Positions 1 through 11,320 of a DNA stretch of 64,000 nucleotides are shown one piece after another. The stretch's first letter is position 1. Each line of letters begins with the position of its first letter. Below the pieces are notes generated by a model, which was given only the letters and a program-made list of their open reading frames with translations, was not told where the DNA came from and did no database searches. Origin of the DNA: Symbiodinium natans (Eukaryota; Sar; Dinophyceae; Suessiales; Symbiodiniaceae); assembly GCA_905221605.1 (NCBI GenBank), contig CAJNDS010002522.1, forward strand, positions 67,182 through 131,181. Reading direction: 5' to 3'. The position numbers were made by a program, and so were the translations under genes.

Positions 1-88
1 GTGGAGGTGGGCTCCAGGCGGCCCAAGTTCAGCGAAGCCATGGCGGCGTTGCGTTCACAAGATCAGCTCCCGACCAAAAGCCCTCTTT
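1..88 (+). CDS. Exon-like island, unknown product
   Basis: Frame 1 on the plus strand is open for 29 codons from the window edge, starting VEVGSRRPKFSEAMAAL, and then runs into CCCTAAA repeats. The other plus frames and the minus frames are shorter or less protein-like. It may be spliced to the island at 144-242. No family recognised. Confidence 0.3.
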
Positions 89-143
89 TACTAACCCTAA
101 ACCCTAAACCCTAGCCCTAAACCCTAAACCCCAAACCCCTAAA

Positions 144-242
144 TCCGACTCGCAGCCTTCCAGGGTGTATGGCTTCAGTGAGGTTCGGGTGGGGAGGTAC
201 ATGGGTCGTAAGCGTCAACGCAAGCAGGTGGACCATGAGTGA
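144..242 (+). CDS. Exon-like island ending in a stop codon
   Basis: Thirty-two plus-strand codons, including GRYMGRKRQRKQVDHE, end in TGA at 240-242. The island is bounded by CCCTAAA repeats on the left and TTTAGGG-type repeats on the right. The basic tail suggests a C-terminal exon, perhaps of the same gene as the island at the window start. The minus strand is also open here, so the strand is not certain. Confidence 0.3.
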   Translation, partial: SDSQPSRVYGFSEVRVGRYMGRKRQRKQVDHE

Positions 243-2309
243 CTTCAGGCCTTCGAGAAGCCAAGATGTGTCACAAAGCCCGAAGGGATATAGGGCTTAG
301 GGCTTAGGGCTTAGGGTTTAGGGGTTTAGGGTTTGGGCTTAGGGCTTAGGGCTTAGGGCTTAGGGTTTAGGGGTTTAGGGGTTTAGGGTTTAGGGTTTAG
401 GGTTTAGGGTTTAGGGTTTAGGGTTTAGGGTTTAGGGTCCAGGGTTTAGGGTCCAGGGTTTAGGGTTTAGGGTTTAGGGTTGAGGTATGGGGGTCGAGGG
501 TTGGGGGTTGAGGTATGATGGTTGGGGTTGAGGGTTTCAGGACCCCCATCATAGCATGGGGAAAGGTTTGGAGGCTCCAGAGGATTTAGAGGGTTTAGGG
601 TTCAGGGTTTGGCGCAATCATAGAAAGAGTGTAGGGTTTAGGACCGTCCTGAAGGACCCAAAGCCGCTAATCCACTCGAAACCCCAACCCCTAAACCCCC
701 AAACCCCCAAACCCCAAACCCCAAACCCCAAACCCCCAAACCCCAAACCCCAAACCCCAAACCCCAAACCCCAACCCCTAAACCCTTAGCCCCAAACCCT
801 AAACCCTAAACCCTAAACCCTGAACCCTGAACCCTAAAACAAACCCTCAACCCCAAACCCTAAACCCTAAAACCCTAAAATCTGGTCTGCCGACTTCTTT
901 TGATGAGGAGGCCGCTCGTGGGTTTAGGGCTTGGGGTTTGGGTTTAGGGTTTGGGGTTTAGGGGTTTGGGGTTTAGCCAGCCCAGCAACGACAAGAATTC
1001 TACGGCAACTGCAACTGCCACAACACGACTCTCTCCCTTCCCCCCCCCCCCCCCTCCCACCTGGTGCGTGGTGCGATACCTGTGCAGCGACTGCGAGACA
1101 ACCCCCGCAAACCCTAAGGCCAAACCCCTACCCTAAACCCTCAACCCCCCAATCGGCATGTAGGGACTGGCAAAATGGTGCTTCAGAATTCAAGCCTCCC
1201 TGAGCAGCGGATATGGGGGGGCCAATGCCCCTGAGCAGTTTGACCTAAAACCCTAAACCCTAAACCCCCCAAACAAAAAAACAAAGTATAATAAACCTAA
1301 ATCATGTCTCATCCTCCTTGTGTTTCTTGGTAACGATAACGATGTTTCCCCCTCCCCTTCACTAAACCCTACATCCCTGAACCCTGCAAATCCTCAAACC
1401 CCAAACTCTGTCCAGGTTGGCTTGGACTTTTGCAGAGGGGTTTAGGGCTTAGGTTTGGGTCTTAGGGGTTTAAGGGTTTGAGGGTTTAGGAGTTGACGGG
1501 TTTGGGGGTTTAGGGTTTAGCGTTTAGGGTTTGGGGCTTTAGGGGTTTAAGGGCTGAGAGTTTCGGGAAACTACCCACCGGAAACTGCCCCAGACTGGAG
1601 GGTCCCTGTTGCTTCTGTTTCCTTCCCCTAGTCTCCTTGATTGCCGGCTGGTAGCTCCCAGCTGGGGGGTTTAGGGGATTGTAGGGTTGAGGGTTTTGGG
1701 TTAGGGTTTAGGGTTTGGGGTTTGGGGTGGGTTTAGGGTCCCTTTAGCCATCAAGCCTGAACCCCCCCGCCCTCCCAATTGCCGAACCCTGAACCCACCA
1801 CTAATTGGTTCCCTTACAAACGAAGGAGAATAGAAGGGACCCTTGATCTATGCACCCTTCATAAACCCCATATATATATATATATATATGATCCCTATCC
1901 TAATAACCCCTAAACAACCCTAAGGTCCCTTGTAAGGGTCCCTCCTGTAGTCCCTTGACCCATGACACCAAGGGCTGCGTCTAAACCTCAAACCGCTGAA
2001 CCTTGACCCCCAAGCCCTAAACCCGAAACCCCCAAACCACAAAAACCCTAAGCCCTAAACCCCTAAACCTCCTAAACCTCAAGCCCCAAACCCCAAAGTC
2101 CTCCAGAACGGGCTTCCTTGAACCCTGGGTTTCGGGTTCAGGGGCTTTAGGGGCTTTAGGGGCTTTAGGGGCTTTAGGGTTTAGGGTTTAGGGTTCGGGG
2201 TTTAGGGTTTCGGATTGAGGGCTTCGCGGGTGTCACATTTAGGGGCTCCTATTTGGGAGCTCAGGGCTTCAAGAGAGCTTGGGATTCGGGTGTGGGGGAC
2301 TAAGCCGGC

Positions 2310-3030
2310 CTCTTGTCGGTGAACTGCAGCAAGAGGCAGGTCTTTCCCACTGCCTTGGGAAGACACACCCTGGTTGAGGGTTTCGGGTTTAGGGCTTCGG
2401 GTTTCGGTGGGGTTTGGGGTTTAGGGTTCAGGGTTTAGGGTTTAGGACTGAGGGGAATGAGCCCTAACTGCTCCCAGCAGAGTCCCTGCAACCTCAAAAG
2501 CCTCAAGTACATCACACCGAAGGCTCTTCATATCGGCCCTAAACCCTAAACCCTAAACCTTTACATAGGGACCCCTTATATACCCCTGATTCCTGCTATA
2601 CCCTATAAAACCCAAGGGCCCATACTTCAGAACCCTGTAAAGAAGGTGAGGGACCATGTTGCAGTAAACGCCATGCAGTTGGAACATGGTTTAAGGACGA
2701 CTAGTGCTGGGATTCCCTTTCGTAACCCTCTCGGGGTATGAGGAGAATGATGTTCCAGCTTTTGGGAGTTGACTGTAAGGGACCATGAAACTACGATGAG
2801 ATCATAAGCCCATCAAAGCACCCTTCGTTCGAATCATAACACCTGGTCTAAACTACGAGGGCTTTTGGGGAGGATGGCTTGTAGGGTTCCTTTTCAGAAG
2901 TCAGGGATTCCCCAACCCCAAACCCCAAACCGCTTTCAGAAAGGCAGCTCTTCATGACCCGAGCCCCAACAAAGCCCCACGGCCTCGTCGCCGATTATGA
3001 TGAACTTGAACAGCGTGGCGTAGTCGCCTG
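2310..3030 (-). CDS. Rab2-like small GTPase, two N-terminal exons (partial)
   Basis: Exon 1 (about 3030-2984) encodes GDYATLFKFIIIGDE and exon 2 (2353-2310) encodes AVGKTCLLLQFTDKR. Joined, they give the first beta strand and the P-loop GDEAVGKT (GxxxxGKT) of a Rab GTPase, closest in memory to Rab2, which regulates vesicle traffic. The join is exact with a GC donor after 2984 and an AG|G acceptor before 2353 (phase 0). The 630-nt intron holds TTTAGGG arrays, CCCTAAA arrays and a family C element. Exon 2 probably ends at another GC donor after position 2310. The switch regions and later exons were not found and may lie before position 1. The protein start is not resolved. Confidence 0.75.
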
Positions 3031-3567
3031 TTTGTGAGAGCAGGTCCTGATCAGAAGAAATCCCTGAACCCTAAACCCTAAACCCTAAACCCTAAACCCG
3101 AAACCCCAAACCCTAAACCAAACCCTAGCCCTAAACCCCATACCCTAAACCCTAAACCCTAAACCCTAATCCCTAATCCCTAATCCCTAATCCCTAATCC
3201 CAAGCAACCCGAAAACTTGCGAGCTGAAGGTTTGGAGGATTTAGGGCTGCGGGGTCTTGCTTCAGGGGCCTAAGCGTGAGGATTCGGGCGGGCCTGAGCT
3301 TCGTCCTGCGCGGGCCTTTAGGAGCGTTAGGGCTTCAAGAGGCTAGGGGGCTTCAGGCTCAGGTTCTTTTGAGCATCATGTTCAGGGTTTAGGGTTTAGG
3401 GTTTAGGGTTTAGGGTTCAGGGTTCAGGGTTTAGGGCTTAGGGTTCAGGGTTCAGGGTTTAGGGCAGGGGATACATGCGAAATCACTGCTTAGGTTCTTC
3501 GTCTTGAGCCTCGGGCCCAAGAAACCCAGATGCATGCATGACGTAGTATTGGTGCCAGAACAACTTC

Positions 3568-3618
3568 TACGTGCTCTTCTTCTGACAGTCAACTACTACG
3601 TGCTCTTCTTCTGACAGT
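3568..3618. repeat. Tandem duplication of about 26-29 bp
   Basis: Two adjacent copies of CTACGTGCTCTTCTTCTGACAG are preceded by AACTT and AACTA. They are followed by a CATCTT-rich stretch to about 3670. Confidence 0.8.
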
Positions 3619-3905
3619 CCTTACCAAGATCAACATCATCTACATCTTCATCTTCATCTTCATCAACTACGTGCTCAAGAGACCCCCCCCCAAAAAAGAT
3701 AGAATATTCTTCCCTATAAGGGCAATATGGGGATTACTATTCTACTTTTTTTTTTGGGGGGGGGCTTCTTAAGCAAATAGTAGGTAAGGAAACGATGTTT
3801 ACCATAACTCCTTTCCTACTGTGCGAACCCAGGTTATGGCCTACCCTAAGCTCCCCAAAACCCTAAACCCCGAACCCGAAACTCCAAAGCCCTAAACCCT
3901 AAACC

Positions 3906-4022
3906 CTAAACCCAGGGCCGGTCCTGGTTGGATCCTTGCCGGTCGTAGTTCGGTTGCCCGCCGTATGACGCAGGCGGGTAGGCGCTGGCCATAGCGCTGG
4001 TCTGCATGTAGTGCGGGCCTTT
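3906..4022 (-). CDS. Exon-like island, Tyr/Gly/Gln-rich low-complexity protein
   Basis: On the minus strand this island reads KGPHYMQTSAMASAYPPASY and then a G/Q/N/D-rich stretch ending DRPWV before a stop. A donor G|GTTTAG contributed by the flanking telomeric repeat is an alternative to the stop. The composition resembles disordered tails of RNA-binding proteins. It is flanked by CCCTAAA on the left and TTTGGGG/TTTAGGG on the right. It is probably in the same gene as the next island, but the phases do not join directly, so an exon may be missing. Confidence 0.5.
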   Translation of the reverse strand, partial: KGPHYMQTSAMASAYPPASYGGQPNYDRQGSNQDRPWV

Positions 4023-4869
4023 GCTCGAAGGGGGGTTTAGGGTTTGGGGTTTAGGGTTTGGGGTTTGGGGTTTAGGGTTTGGGATTTCGGGTTTGGGGTT
4101 TAGGGTTTCGGGTTTAGGGTTTAGGGTGTAGCGCGGGCCGTTACATCTAAGCGTAGTCACATGGTCCTACTTTAGTATGGGCCCTTACAAGGGGACCCCG
4201 TACATACCCCTTATTTACCCTATACAAATTAAGGGCCCATACATCACAACCCTATAAAGGAGGTAAGTGCGGGCCTTTGCAAGGGTGGAAGGTTCCTAGG
4301 GTTTGGGGCTCAGGGTGCGAGTGTTTGGGCTGAGGGCTTAGGGTTCAAGGGCGCCAGGGCCTTTCAAGCTTTTTGGGTTTAGGGTTTAGGGCTTAGGGCT
4401 TAGGGTTCAGGGTTCTTTAGAATCCTTAAAAGGACTTGGAGTGACCATCTGAGCCTCCCCAAATGCATCATGAGAGCATTTCTCTATGTTAGGGTTCGTT
4501 TTGTGTCCTTTTGTTTTCTTTTTTTTTTTGGGGGGGAGGGGGGTTAGGGCTTCAGGTTGAGGGTACCCTAAACCCTACACCCTAAATACATTTAGCACTC
4601 AAAAAGGGACCAAAAAACTCGCAAACCCCCAACTCCAAAAACACAAAGGACCCTACCGCAACAAGGGTTCAGGGTTTAGGGTTTGGGGTTTGGGGTTTAG
4701 GGGTAAGACATGCGCCCACCAACAAGCCCAACGTTCACCCCCGAAACCCCAAACTCTCAACCCCGCAAACCCGGAACTCTAAGCCCAGCAACCCTCTAAC
4801 CCTGCAACTCTTTTAGGGTTTGGGGTTTAGGGTTTAGAGTTTGGGGTTTAGGGTTTAGGGTTACACCCT

Positions 4870-4965
4870 AACCTAAACCCTGAACCCCTGAACCCCTGAA
4901 CCCCTGAACCCCTAAACCCCTAAACCCCTAAACCCCTAAACCCCTAAACCCCTAAACCCCTAAAC
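4870..4965. repeat. 8-bp variant telomere array (CCCCTRAA)n
   Basis: About twelve successive units carry four C residues instead of three. The first are CCCCTGAA and the later ones CCCCTAAA. The regular period shows local homogenisation of a variant unit. Confidence 0.8.
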
Positions 4966-4987
4966 CCTAAACCCGAACCTTGAACCC

Positions 4988-5116
4988 CTACACCACCCAA
5001 TCCGGCGAGCCGCTCGGGGCATGGGAATGCTGCTGGGGCGTGTAGGTGCTATAGCCGCCACCGCCGCCACCGTAACCCCGCGGGTCGTGCACTTGGTACC
5101 TGGCGTTCTTGCGGCC
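4988..5116 (-). CDS. Exon-like island, Gly/Tyr-rich low-complexity protein
   Basis: Forty-two minus-strand codons begin GRKNARYQVHDPRGYGG, continue through a six-glycine run and STYTPQQHSHAPSGSPDW, and end VV-stop. The 5' edge is TTTAG|GGC, so the telomere-type repeat itself provides the AG acceptor. A GT donor right after SPDW is possible. It resembles a prion-like or RGG/GY tail of an RNA-binding protein (inference). Confidence 0.55.
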   Translation of the reverse strand, partial: GRKNARYQVHDPRGYGGGGGGYSTYTPQQHSHAPSGSPDWVV

Positions 5117-7454
5117 CTAAACCCTAAACCCTAAACCCTAAACCCTAGACCCTAGACCCTAGACCCAAAACCTTACTTGAGGGGGCTTGGGGCTTAGGGT
5201 TTGCTTTTTTGGGTTTCACATGGGATTTGAAGGGCTCGGAATGGGTACACGGCGCTGTTGTGGGGTTTGGGGCACCTTTGACTCCGCTGGGGATTGGTAT
5301 GCAACCCTAAACCCCAACAGCCCTAAACCCTAAACCCCTAAAGCCCGAAACCCCTGAACCCTAAACCCTAAACCCCTAAACCCCACACCCCAAAAGCCCC
5401 TAGCCTCTACAACTCGCAAACGGCGGGGGTGCAGAGGTTTCGGAGGGCGCCTCAGCCCCGAAACCAAAAACCCTAACTAAAGACCCAAGGCGTCGTTTAA
5501 AGACGAATCCCTCAACACTAGAGCCTAAACCCTAAACCCGAAACCCTAAACTCTAGACCCTAAACCCTAAACCCTAGACCCTAAACCTAAACCCTAAGTT
5601 TAATCCCAAGTCCCTAATCCCTCAAGCAATCCCTACCCTGAATCAAAGGCCTTTGACAATCTAGAACCCCCCTGAACCCTAAACCCTAATCCCTAAAGCC
5701 TCAACCCTCAACCCTCCACCCTCATCTAAGTCCGGAACAGTCTAGGGTTTAGGGATTGAACGTGGATTGAAGGACGTTGAAGGCTTAGTGAGGGTTTGGG
5801 GTTTACAGGGCTTAGGGCTTAGGGCTGAGGGCTGAGGGCTGAGGGTATAGGGTTTAGGGCTCAGGGGTTAGGGGTTTAGGGCTTAAAGGCTTAGGGAGGC
5901 GGGTAGTGGCCCCTGCATCCTTCTCTGCGGGCGGTCGTCGGCGGGGCCCTCGAGCCATCCCTGTACCCTGATTCCACAGCAGCTGTTCATAAAAAACGAC
6001 GAGGACGGAGTGTCTCCAGCACAGAGGGGGTTCTCTCTCTTGGGTCTGCCCCATATCGAACCCCTAACTTTTGCGGGATCCTTGTGTAATGAGTTCTAAA
6101 CCCACACATGTACAAATACATGTAGATGTACAAGTACATATACATATACACGTACAGATTCATATACATACATATATATATATATATGCATACATATTCA
6201 TACACACGCACTATAGATAGCGGATAAGCAGAGGCTGAACCCCCCGTGGCGAGGCAGCAGGAGACACCCGCAGGGGTCTATACACGCTTCTTGGGATTGC
6301 GGGCGGTTGCAGGTTCTTCTATGTTCGGGGTTTGGGGCTTCGGGGTTGGGAGTTTTGCTTGGGCGTGTGCTTCAAACGGTCTTTAGGATTTTAGGGTTCA
6401 GGCTCTTTGTGGCTGAGGGTTGAGGTTCAGGAGCACGACATAGTGTTTAGGGGGTTCAGATCAGCGCTTTGGGGATTGTTGGAGGTCATAGCAGCGCCAG
6501 CATCTGCCCATGGGGAAGAGCCCCTAAGCAGGACCCAAGACCTGACTTTGAAGCGCTTGGGCCCACGGGGGCTCTAAGCAACATCTGGGAGTTTCCCGAA
6601 GCCTTCCCAACCCTAAACGCTAAACCCTAAACCCAAGATGACCCTTAAACACCTGAGCCTTTGAGCCTGCAAAGCGCCTTAGGCCCTTGAACCTTTTTGA
6701 ACTCCACACGTGGTCCACTGCTACACCCGAAATCCTCATTCCTTTGACTCCTTTGACCCCCTAAACTCCTAACTCCCCAATCTCCCCAAACTCCCCAAAC
6801 TCCCAAAGCTCGCAAAACCCTAAACCCCTTAAGAAACTCCCAGGGCGTCGCATTAGCACGCACTAAACCTCCACCTTAAGTGGGAACCCTTGCAGTTAGC
6901 ATTTCAGCTTCAAGGTTTGGGTTCCGAGAGTTCAGGGTGGGGTTTTCGGACGTTTAGGGTGTGAGGATTCTGTTCAGGGCCTGAGTTTCTAGAGTCTTCT
7001 GTTTCTGTAGCGCTTCAGGGATTTGGGGGCTTGAGGGCTTTCAAAATATTTCATGCCAAGGCCCTCTAGGGCTAGTACGGTTTGAGTTGCTTCTTGGTTT
7101 AGGGGTTCAAGGTTGAGGGTTTCCTCTGGGAGGGGGAAGGGGGGGAGGAGCCCTGAACCCAAACCCTAAACCCTAAACCGCTAGTTAGCAAGTCCCTTGA
7201 AGTAGGGTTTCACAACATCGGGCTCTGCACGTTCGGCGACATACACCCTACACCCTAAATCCACCCTAGGCTCTCTAAACACTTACCCTAGACCCTAGAC
7301 CCCTAAACCCTAATCCTTAGATCTGTAAACCAGGCGGCAAGCGCATTATATAGGGAGTTGAAACCTTCTGGGTCTAGGGTTTAGGGTCTAGGGTCTAGGG
7401 TTTGGGGTTTGGGGTTTAGGGTTTAGGGTTTAGGGTTTAGGGTCGAGGGTTAGT

Positions 7455-7570
7455 TAGGGTTCAGGGTTCAGGGTTCAGGGTTCAGGGTTCAGGGTTCAGG
7501 GTTCAGGGTTCGGGGTTCAGGGTTCAGGGTTCAGGGTTCAGGGTTCAGGGTTCAGGGTTCAGGGTTCAGG
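7455..7570. repeat. Homogenised TTCAGGG variant array
   Basis: About sixteen consecutive TTCAGGG units, with one TTCGGGG, run directly into about fourteen perfect TTTAGGG units (7571-7672). The switch is abrupt, as expected for tandem expansion of a single mutated unit. Confidence 0.85.
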
Positions 7571-8247
7571 GTTCAGGGTTTAGGGTTTAGGGTTTAGGGT
7601 TTAGGGTTTAGGGTTTAGGGTTTAGGGTTTAGGGTTTAGGGTTTAGGGTTTAGGGTTTAGGGTTTAGGGTGGTCTCCCACTGAAGGAGCGGAGACTGCGA
7701 ATCAGCTTGAATCTATGCCGCTGGCATGGGTCAGCTTCGACTGCTCGGACATACCCTAAACCCTAAACCCCAAACCCTAAGCCTTGAACCCTGACCGGGT
7801 GTACGGTTCTCAGCGCAAGGCATGCAAAAGTTATATTCTAAGCCATCAGGAACCCTGGACACAACACCTTAGGCACTAAGCCTTACAACTACGTCACCCC
7901 TTCAACCCTGAAACCTACACCCACATACCTTGTGTAATCTTAAACCCTAAGCCAGAAACCCTAACCCTCGACCAGTGACCCTAAACCCTTAACCCTAAAG
8001 ATCCGAACCTTCCTCCAAACCTCAGAACCCTGAACCCTACACCCTAAACCCCTAAACCCGAACCCCTGGCGCAGATGTCGAGGCATCGCAGCCCAGTTCG
8101 CGTGCCCAGTTCGGGGGTTCGGAGAGTTTAGGGTTTAGGGTGGTTTAGGGCATAGGGTTGAGGGTTTTACGGATTTAGGGGTCCAGGGGTGAGGGGTGCG
8201 CAGGAGAGTTCGAGTTTAGGGCTTAGGCTTGAGGTGCTTAAGATACG

Positions 8248-8353
8248 GTTTAGGGTTTAGGGTTTAGGGTTTAGGGTTTAGGGTTTAGGGTTTAGGGTTT
8301 AGGGTTTAGGGTTTAGGGTTTAGGGTTTAGGGTTTAGGGTTTAGGGTTTAGGC
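8248..8353. repeat. Perfect TTTAGGG array
   Basis: About fifteen uninterrupted TTTAGGG units. Confidence 0.9.
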
Positions 8354-8371
8354 AAAGGCACGAAGATGGTC

Positions 8372-8450
8372 TGAGCCATTGCGATGACAGCGGACGAACG
8401 CTACAGTCTGTATCCCGGGTTTGCTGATGATATAGCACTCATGTCAATAG
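8372..8450 (+). pseudogene. Reverse-transcriptase fragment (FADDIAL motif)
   Basis: Plus-strand codons read AIAMTADERYSLYPGFADD followed by IALMS. FADD plus a hydrophobic run is the catalytic motif of non-LTR retrotransposon reverse transcriptases. Only about 26 codons remain before CCCTAAA repeats. It sits between a TTTAGGG arm and a CCCTAAA arm, the position where intron spacers lie, so it is probably a relic of a retroelement inside an intron. Confidence 0.5.
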
Positions 8451-9094
8451 CCCTAAACCCTAAACCCTAAACCCTAAACCCTAAACCCTAAACCCTAAAC
8501 CCTAAACCCTAAACCCTAAACCCCACATTCTTCCAGCAACCCAAGGCAGAACCCCCCTTCTTCAAAGCATCTTGAAGTGATGGGACCCCCCAACATTTTG
8601 ACCTTAAAACCCAAACCCTACAAGCCACCCAAAAGAATCTGCACAATGAGGGTGCCACTTTTGTGTCGGCAAATTTTGCGTTTTGTTGAACCAAATACCA
8701 AACAACCCAAAATCCGAAAGCCCGAAAGAACCCCAAAAAAACCGTAGAAAAACTTTCACCCTAAACCCCAAACGCTAAAACTCAAGCCCCTAAACCCTAA
8801 ACCCTAAACCCTAAACCTAAACCCTAAACCCTAAACCCTAAACCCTAAACCCTAAACCCTAAACCTTAACCCTAAACCCCTCAGCGCGTTATCCAGCAAG
8901 CCCGGCTGTGCCACAGGGCGCGACGGCCCGATTCACCAACGGCACCCTAAAACCTCCTGAGCTGCACGGGCGTGGGGTTTAGGGGGTCTGGAGGGTTTGG
9001 GGTTTAGGGTTTAGGATTTAGGGTTTAGGGTTTAGGTTGAGGGTTTGGGGTTTGGGGTTTGGGGCTTAGGGTTTGGGTTTAGGGGGTTTAGAGG

Positions 9095-9180
9095 GTTTTG
9101 GGGGTTTAGGGGGTTTAGGGGGTTTAGGGGGTTTAGGGGGTTTAGGGGGTTTAGGGGGTTTAGGGGGTTTCGGGGGTTTC
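9095..9180. repeat. 9-bp variant array (TTTAGGGGG)n
   Basis: About nine units with five G residues instead of three are followed by TTTCGGGGG and TTTCGGGG forms. The 9-bp period stays in frame and gives a spurious FRG-repeat reading frame. Confidence 0.85.
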
Positions 9181-10015
9181 GGGGTTTCGGGGTTTGGGGT
9201 TTAGGGGTTTGGGGGTTTAGGGGTTAATGTGTGTAGGGTTTAAGGACTTGGGGTTTGGGGTACTTCCTGGTTCTTCACAGGAATTTTGGCATTAGGGCTT
9301 TCGGTACCTTACGTCCCCTCCCGAGGACCTAAACCCAGCTCTCAATCGACATCCGTCACATAAAACTCATAATGAAAGGCCCTTAATAAATAGAATATGG
9401 TTTAGGTTTAGGGTTTAGGGTTTGGGGTTTAGGGTTTAGGGTTTCGGGCTTCTAAGTTCAGGGTGTTGGGGGATAATATAGTAGACTCGTACAAGGACTA
9501 TGAGGGGTTGCTTGTAGTTATTCTTCCAACCCCTATATGAACCGGGTGCAGCTTTGGGCTTGGGAGTTCCTTGATCGACAGACGACAACACCCTAAGCCC
9601 TAAGCTCTTCCACCCTGAACTCTGAGGCCCCATCAAACCTAACTTTCAAAAAGCCCTAAGGCTAAACCCCATAAGGCCCGAAACCCTCTGGTCTAACCCT
9701 GAGAAACGGAGCCCTACTGGGAGGTGAGCGAAAGCGACAAGTGCCCCAACAAACGGCAATGCCCACCTATAACTATAGCTACCCTGCTCACCCTAAACCC
9801 TAACCCCTAACCCTAAATCCCTGAACCCTAAGCCCCTAAACCCTAAAACCCCTAAACCCTAAACCCCCTGTATAAACCCTAAACCCTAAACCCCTAAACC
9901 CTTCCCTTAACCCTAAAACCCTACACCCGAAACCCCAGCTATAACAGTCAGCCCCAAGTCCCGTCCTGCGGCTGCGCACCTGGAGGGCTTGTGGAGGGAG
10001 GTTGCTCGGAGGTGT

Positions 10016-10145
10016 TTAGGGTTTAGGGTTTAGGGTTTAGGGTTTAGGGTTTAGGGTTTAGGGTTTAGGGTTTAGGGTTTAGGGTTTAGGGTTTAGGGTT
10101 TAGGGTTTAGGGTTTAGGGTTTAGGGTTTAGGGTTTAGGGTTTAG
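10016..10145. repeat. Perfect TTTAGGG array
   Basis: About eighteen uninterrupted units starting right at the edge of a GC-rich island (9940-10015). Confidence 0.9.
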
Positions 10146-10330
10146 GATTGTTTCGTGGGTTCGGGGTGATGTTTAAGGCTTTTGGGGTTCGGGTTTTTGG
10201 GGGTCTTGGGCTTTCGGACTTTTGGGGTTTAGGGTTTTTGGGGTTTAGGGTTTTGGGGGTTTAGGGTTACAAATGGCTCAAACTTTGCGCACCCTAAACC
10301 CTAAACGCTAAACCCTAAACCCTAAACCCT

Positions 10331-10425
10331 TCGCTCGGAGTCTTTCGGGGTTCCATGCTCCACGGGTGGGCCTCGCTAAGGCCAAAGAGCAGGCCGAGGA
10401 GTAGTGGCACCAGCCTCAGCTCAGG
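10331..10425 (-). CDS. Exon-like island with signal-peptide-like sequence
   Basis: The minus strand reads LRLVPLLLGLLFGLSEAHPW, then SMEPRKTPSE. This is a hydrophobic core followed by a small-residue cleavage-type site, as in a secretory signal or transmembrane segment. No methionine is present, so it would be a second exon or a membrane segment. The 3' edge runs into G|GTTTAG, a possible repeat-derived donor. Confidence 0.4.
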
Positions 10426-11108
10426 GTTTACGGTTTAGGGTTTAGGGTTTAGGGTTTAGGGTTTAGGGTTTAGGGTTTAGGGTTTAGGGTTTAGGGTTTA
10501 GGGTTTAGGGTTTAGGGTTTAGGGTTCAGGGCCCATGGACTCGGAGCAGTGTTAACGGTGGAATGGGGGACCAGCGTTCTGGACTTGAGCTCGGCCCGGG
10601 CTTGAGAGCGTAGGGTTCAACTAGGAGGAAGATGCCGGGATAAGAGAAAAAAACACAAGACAACGCCGAAAAAAGGACACTGATGAAACCCTAAACCCGA
10701 AACCCTGAAAACCCTGAACCCTGAACCCTAAACCCTAAACCCTAAACCCTAAACCTAAACCCTAAACCCTAAACCCTAAACTACACCTAAAGCACACGGT
10801 TATCACGCAAGGCGCATACCCCCAGCCCCAAACCCCCAAACCCTAAACCCTAAACCCTAAACCCTAAACCCGAAACCCCCAGAACAGCTGAAGCCCAGCG
10901 GAGCAGCAGCAAGGAGTGATCGGCAACGGCCTCGACGCAAGGTTCGCTTGTTGTTTGCTGGCAATGTGGGTTTTAGGGTCTAGTAAGTTTAGGTGTAAGC
11001 TTTAGGTGCTTTTGCAGGATTACGGTTTCGAGTTCAGGGTTTAGGGTTTAAGGCTTAAAGTTCAGGGTTTAGATCTTTGCGGGTTTAGGGTTTAAGGCTT
11101 GGCGGTTG

Positions 11109-11177
11109 GGATGTTCCTCCTTATATTAACAGTCCCTAATCGGGATTATAGTACCCCAGATTATCATCCCTATCAAG
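11109..11177. mobile_element. Family A palindromic element (MITE/introner-like)
   Basis: It starts GGGATGTTCCTCCTTATA, has AACAGTCCCTAA and GGGATTATAGTACC, and then the inverted half ATCCCTATCAAGGACTGTTA. The right end is shortened and abuts a family B element. Confidence 0.6.
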
Positions 11178-11185
11178 GACTGTTA

Positions 11186-11320
11186 CTTGGAGGTTCGTTC
11201 ATGGCACTTAATAGCCCAATTATACCCTTACTTATAACCCAATTGTATCCATCGGGCACTTAAGGGCTTATAAGTGGGTTATGAGTAAAGTTATAATTGC
11301 TAGGCTGCCCAGTAACCTAG
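11186..11320. mobile_element. Family B element (about 145 bp)
   Basis: The left end ACTTGGAGGTTCGTTCATGG and internal ATAACCCAATT and CTTATAAGTGGGTTAT match the other family B copies. The right terminus is degraded (GCTAGGCTGCCCAGTAACCTA). Confidence 0.55.

Noticed and set aside
1-700. Terminal telomere at the window start
   Set aside because: Arrays flip orientation repeatedly and continue for 47 kb with unique islands, so this is interstitial, not a chromosome end.
556-789. Open frames made of NPKPQTLNPKP or similar units
   Set aside because: These are translations of CCCTAAA/CCCCAAA repeats, which lack stops in one frame; there is no gene evidence.
7675-7760. Island reading EGAETANQLESMPLAWVSFD on plus
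   Set aside because: Coding-like, but it has TTTAGGG on the left and CCCTAAA on the right, the intron-spacer arrangement, and has no splice signals; left out of the gene list.
9045-9227. FRG-repeat reading frame
   Set aside because: The product of the 9-bp (TTTAGGGGG)n array, whose period divisible by three keeps any frame open.
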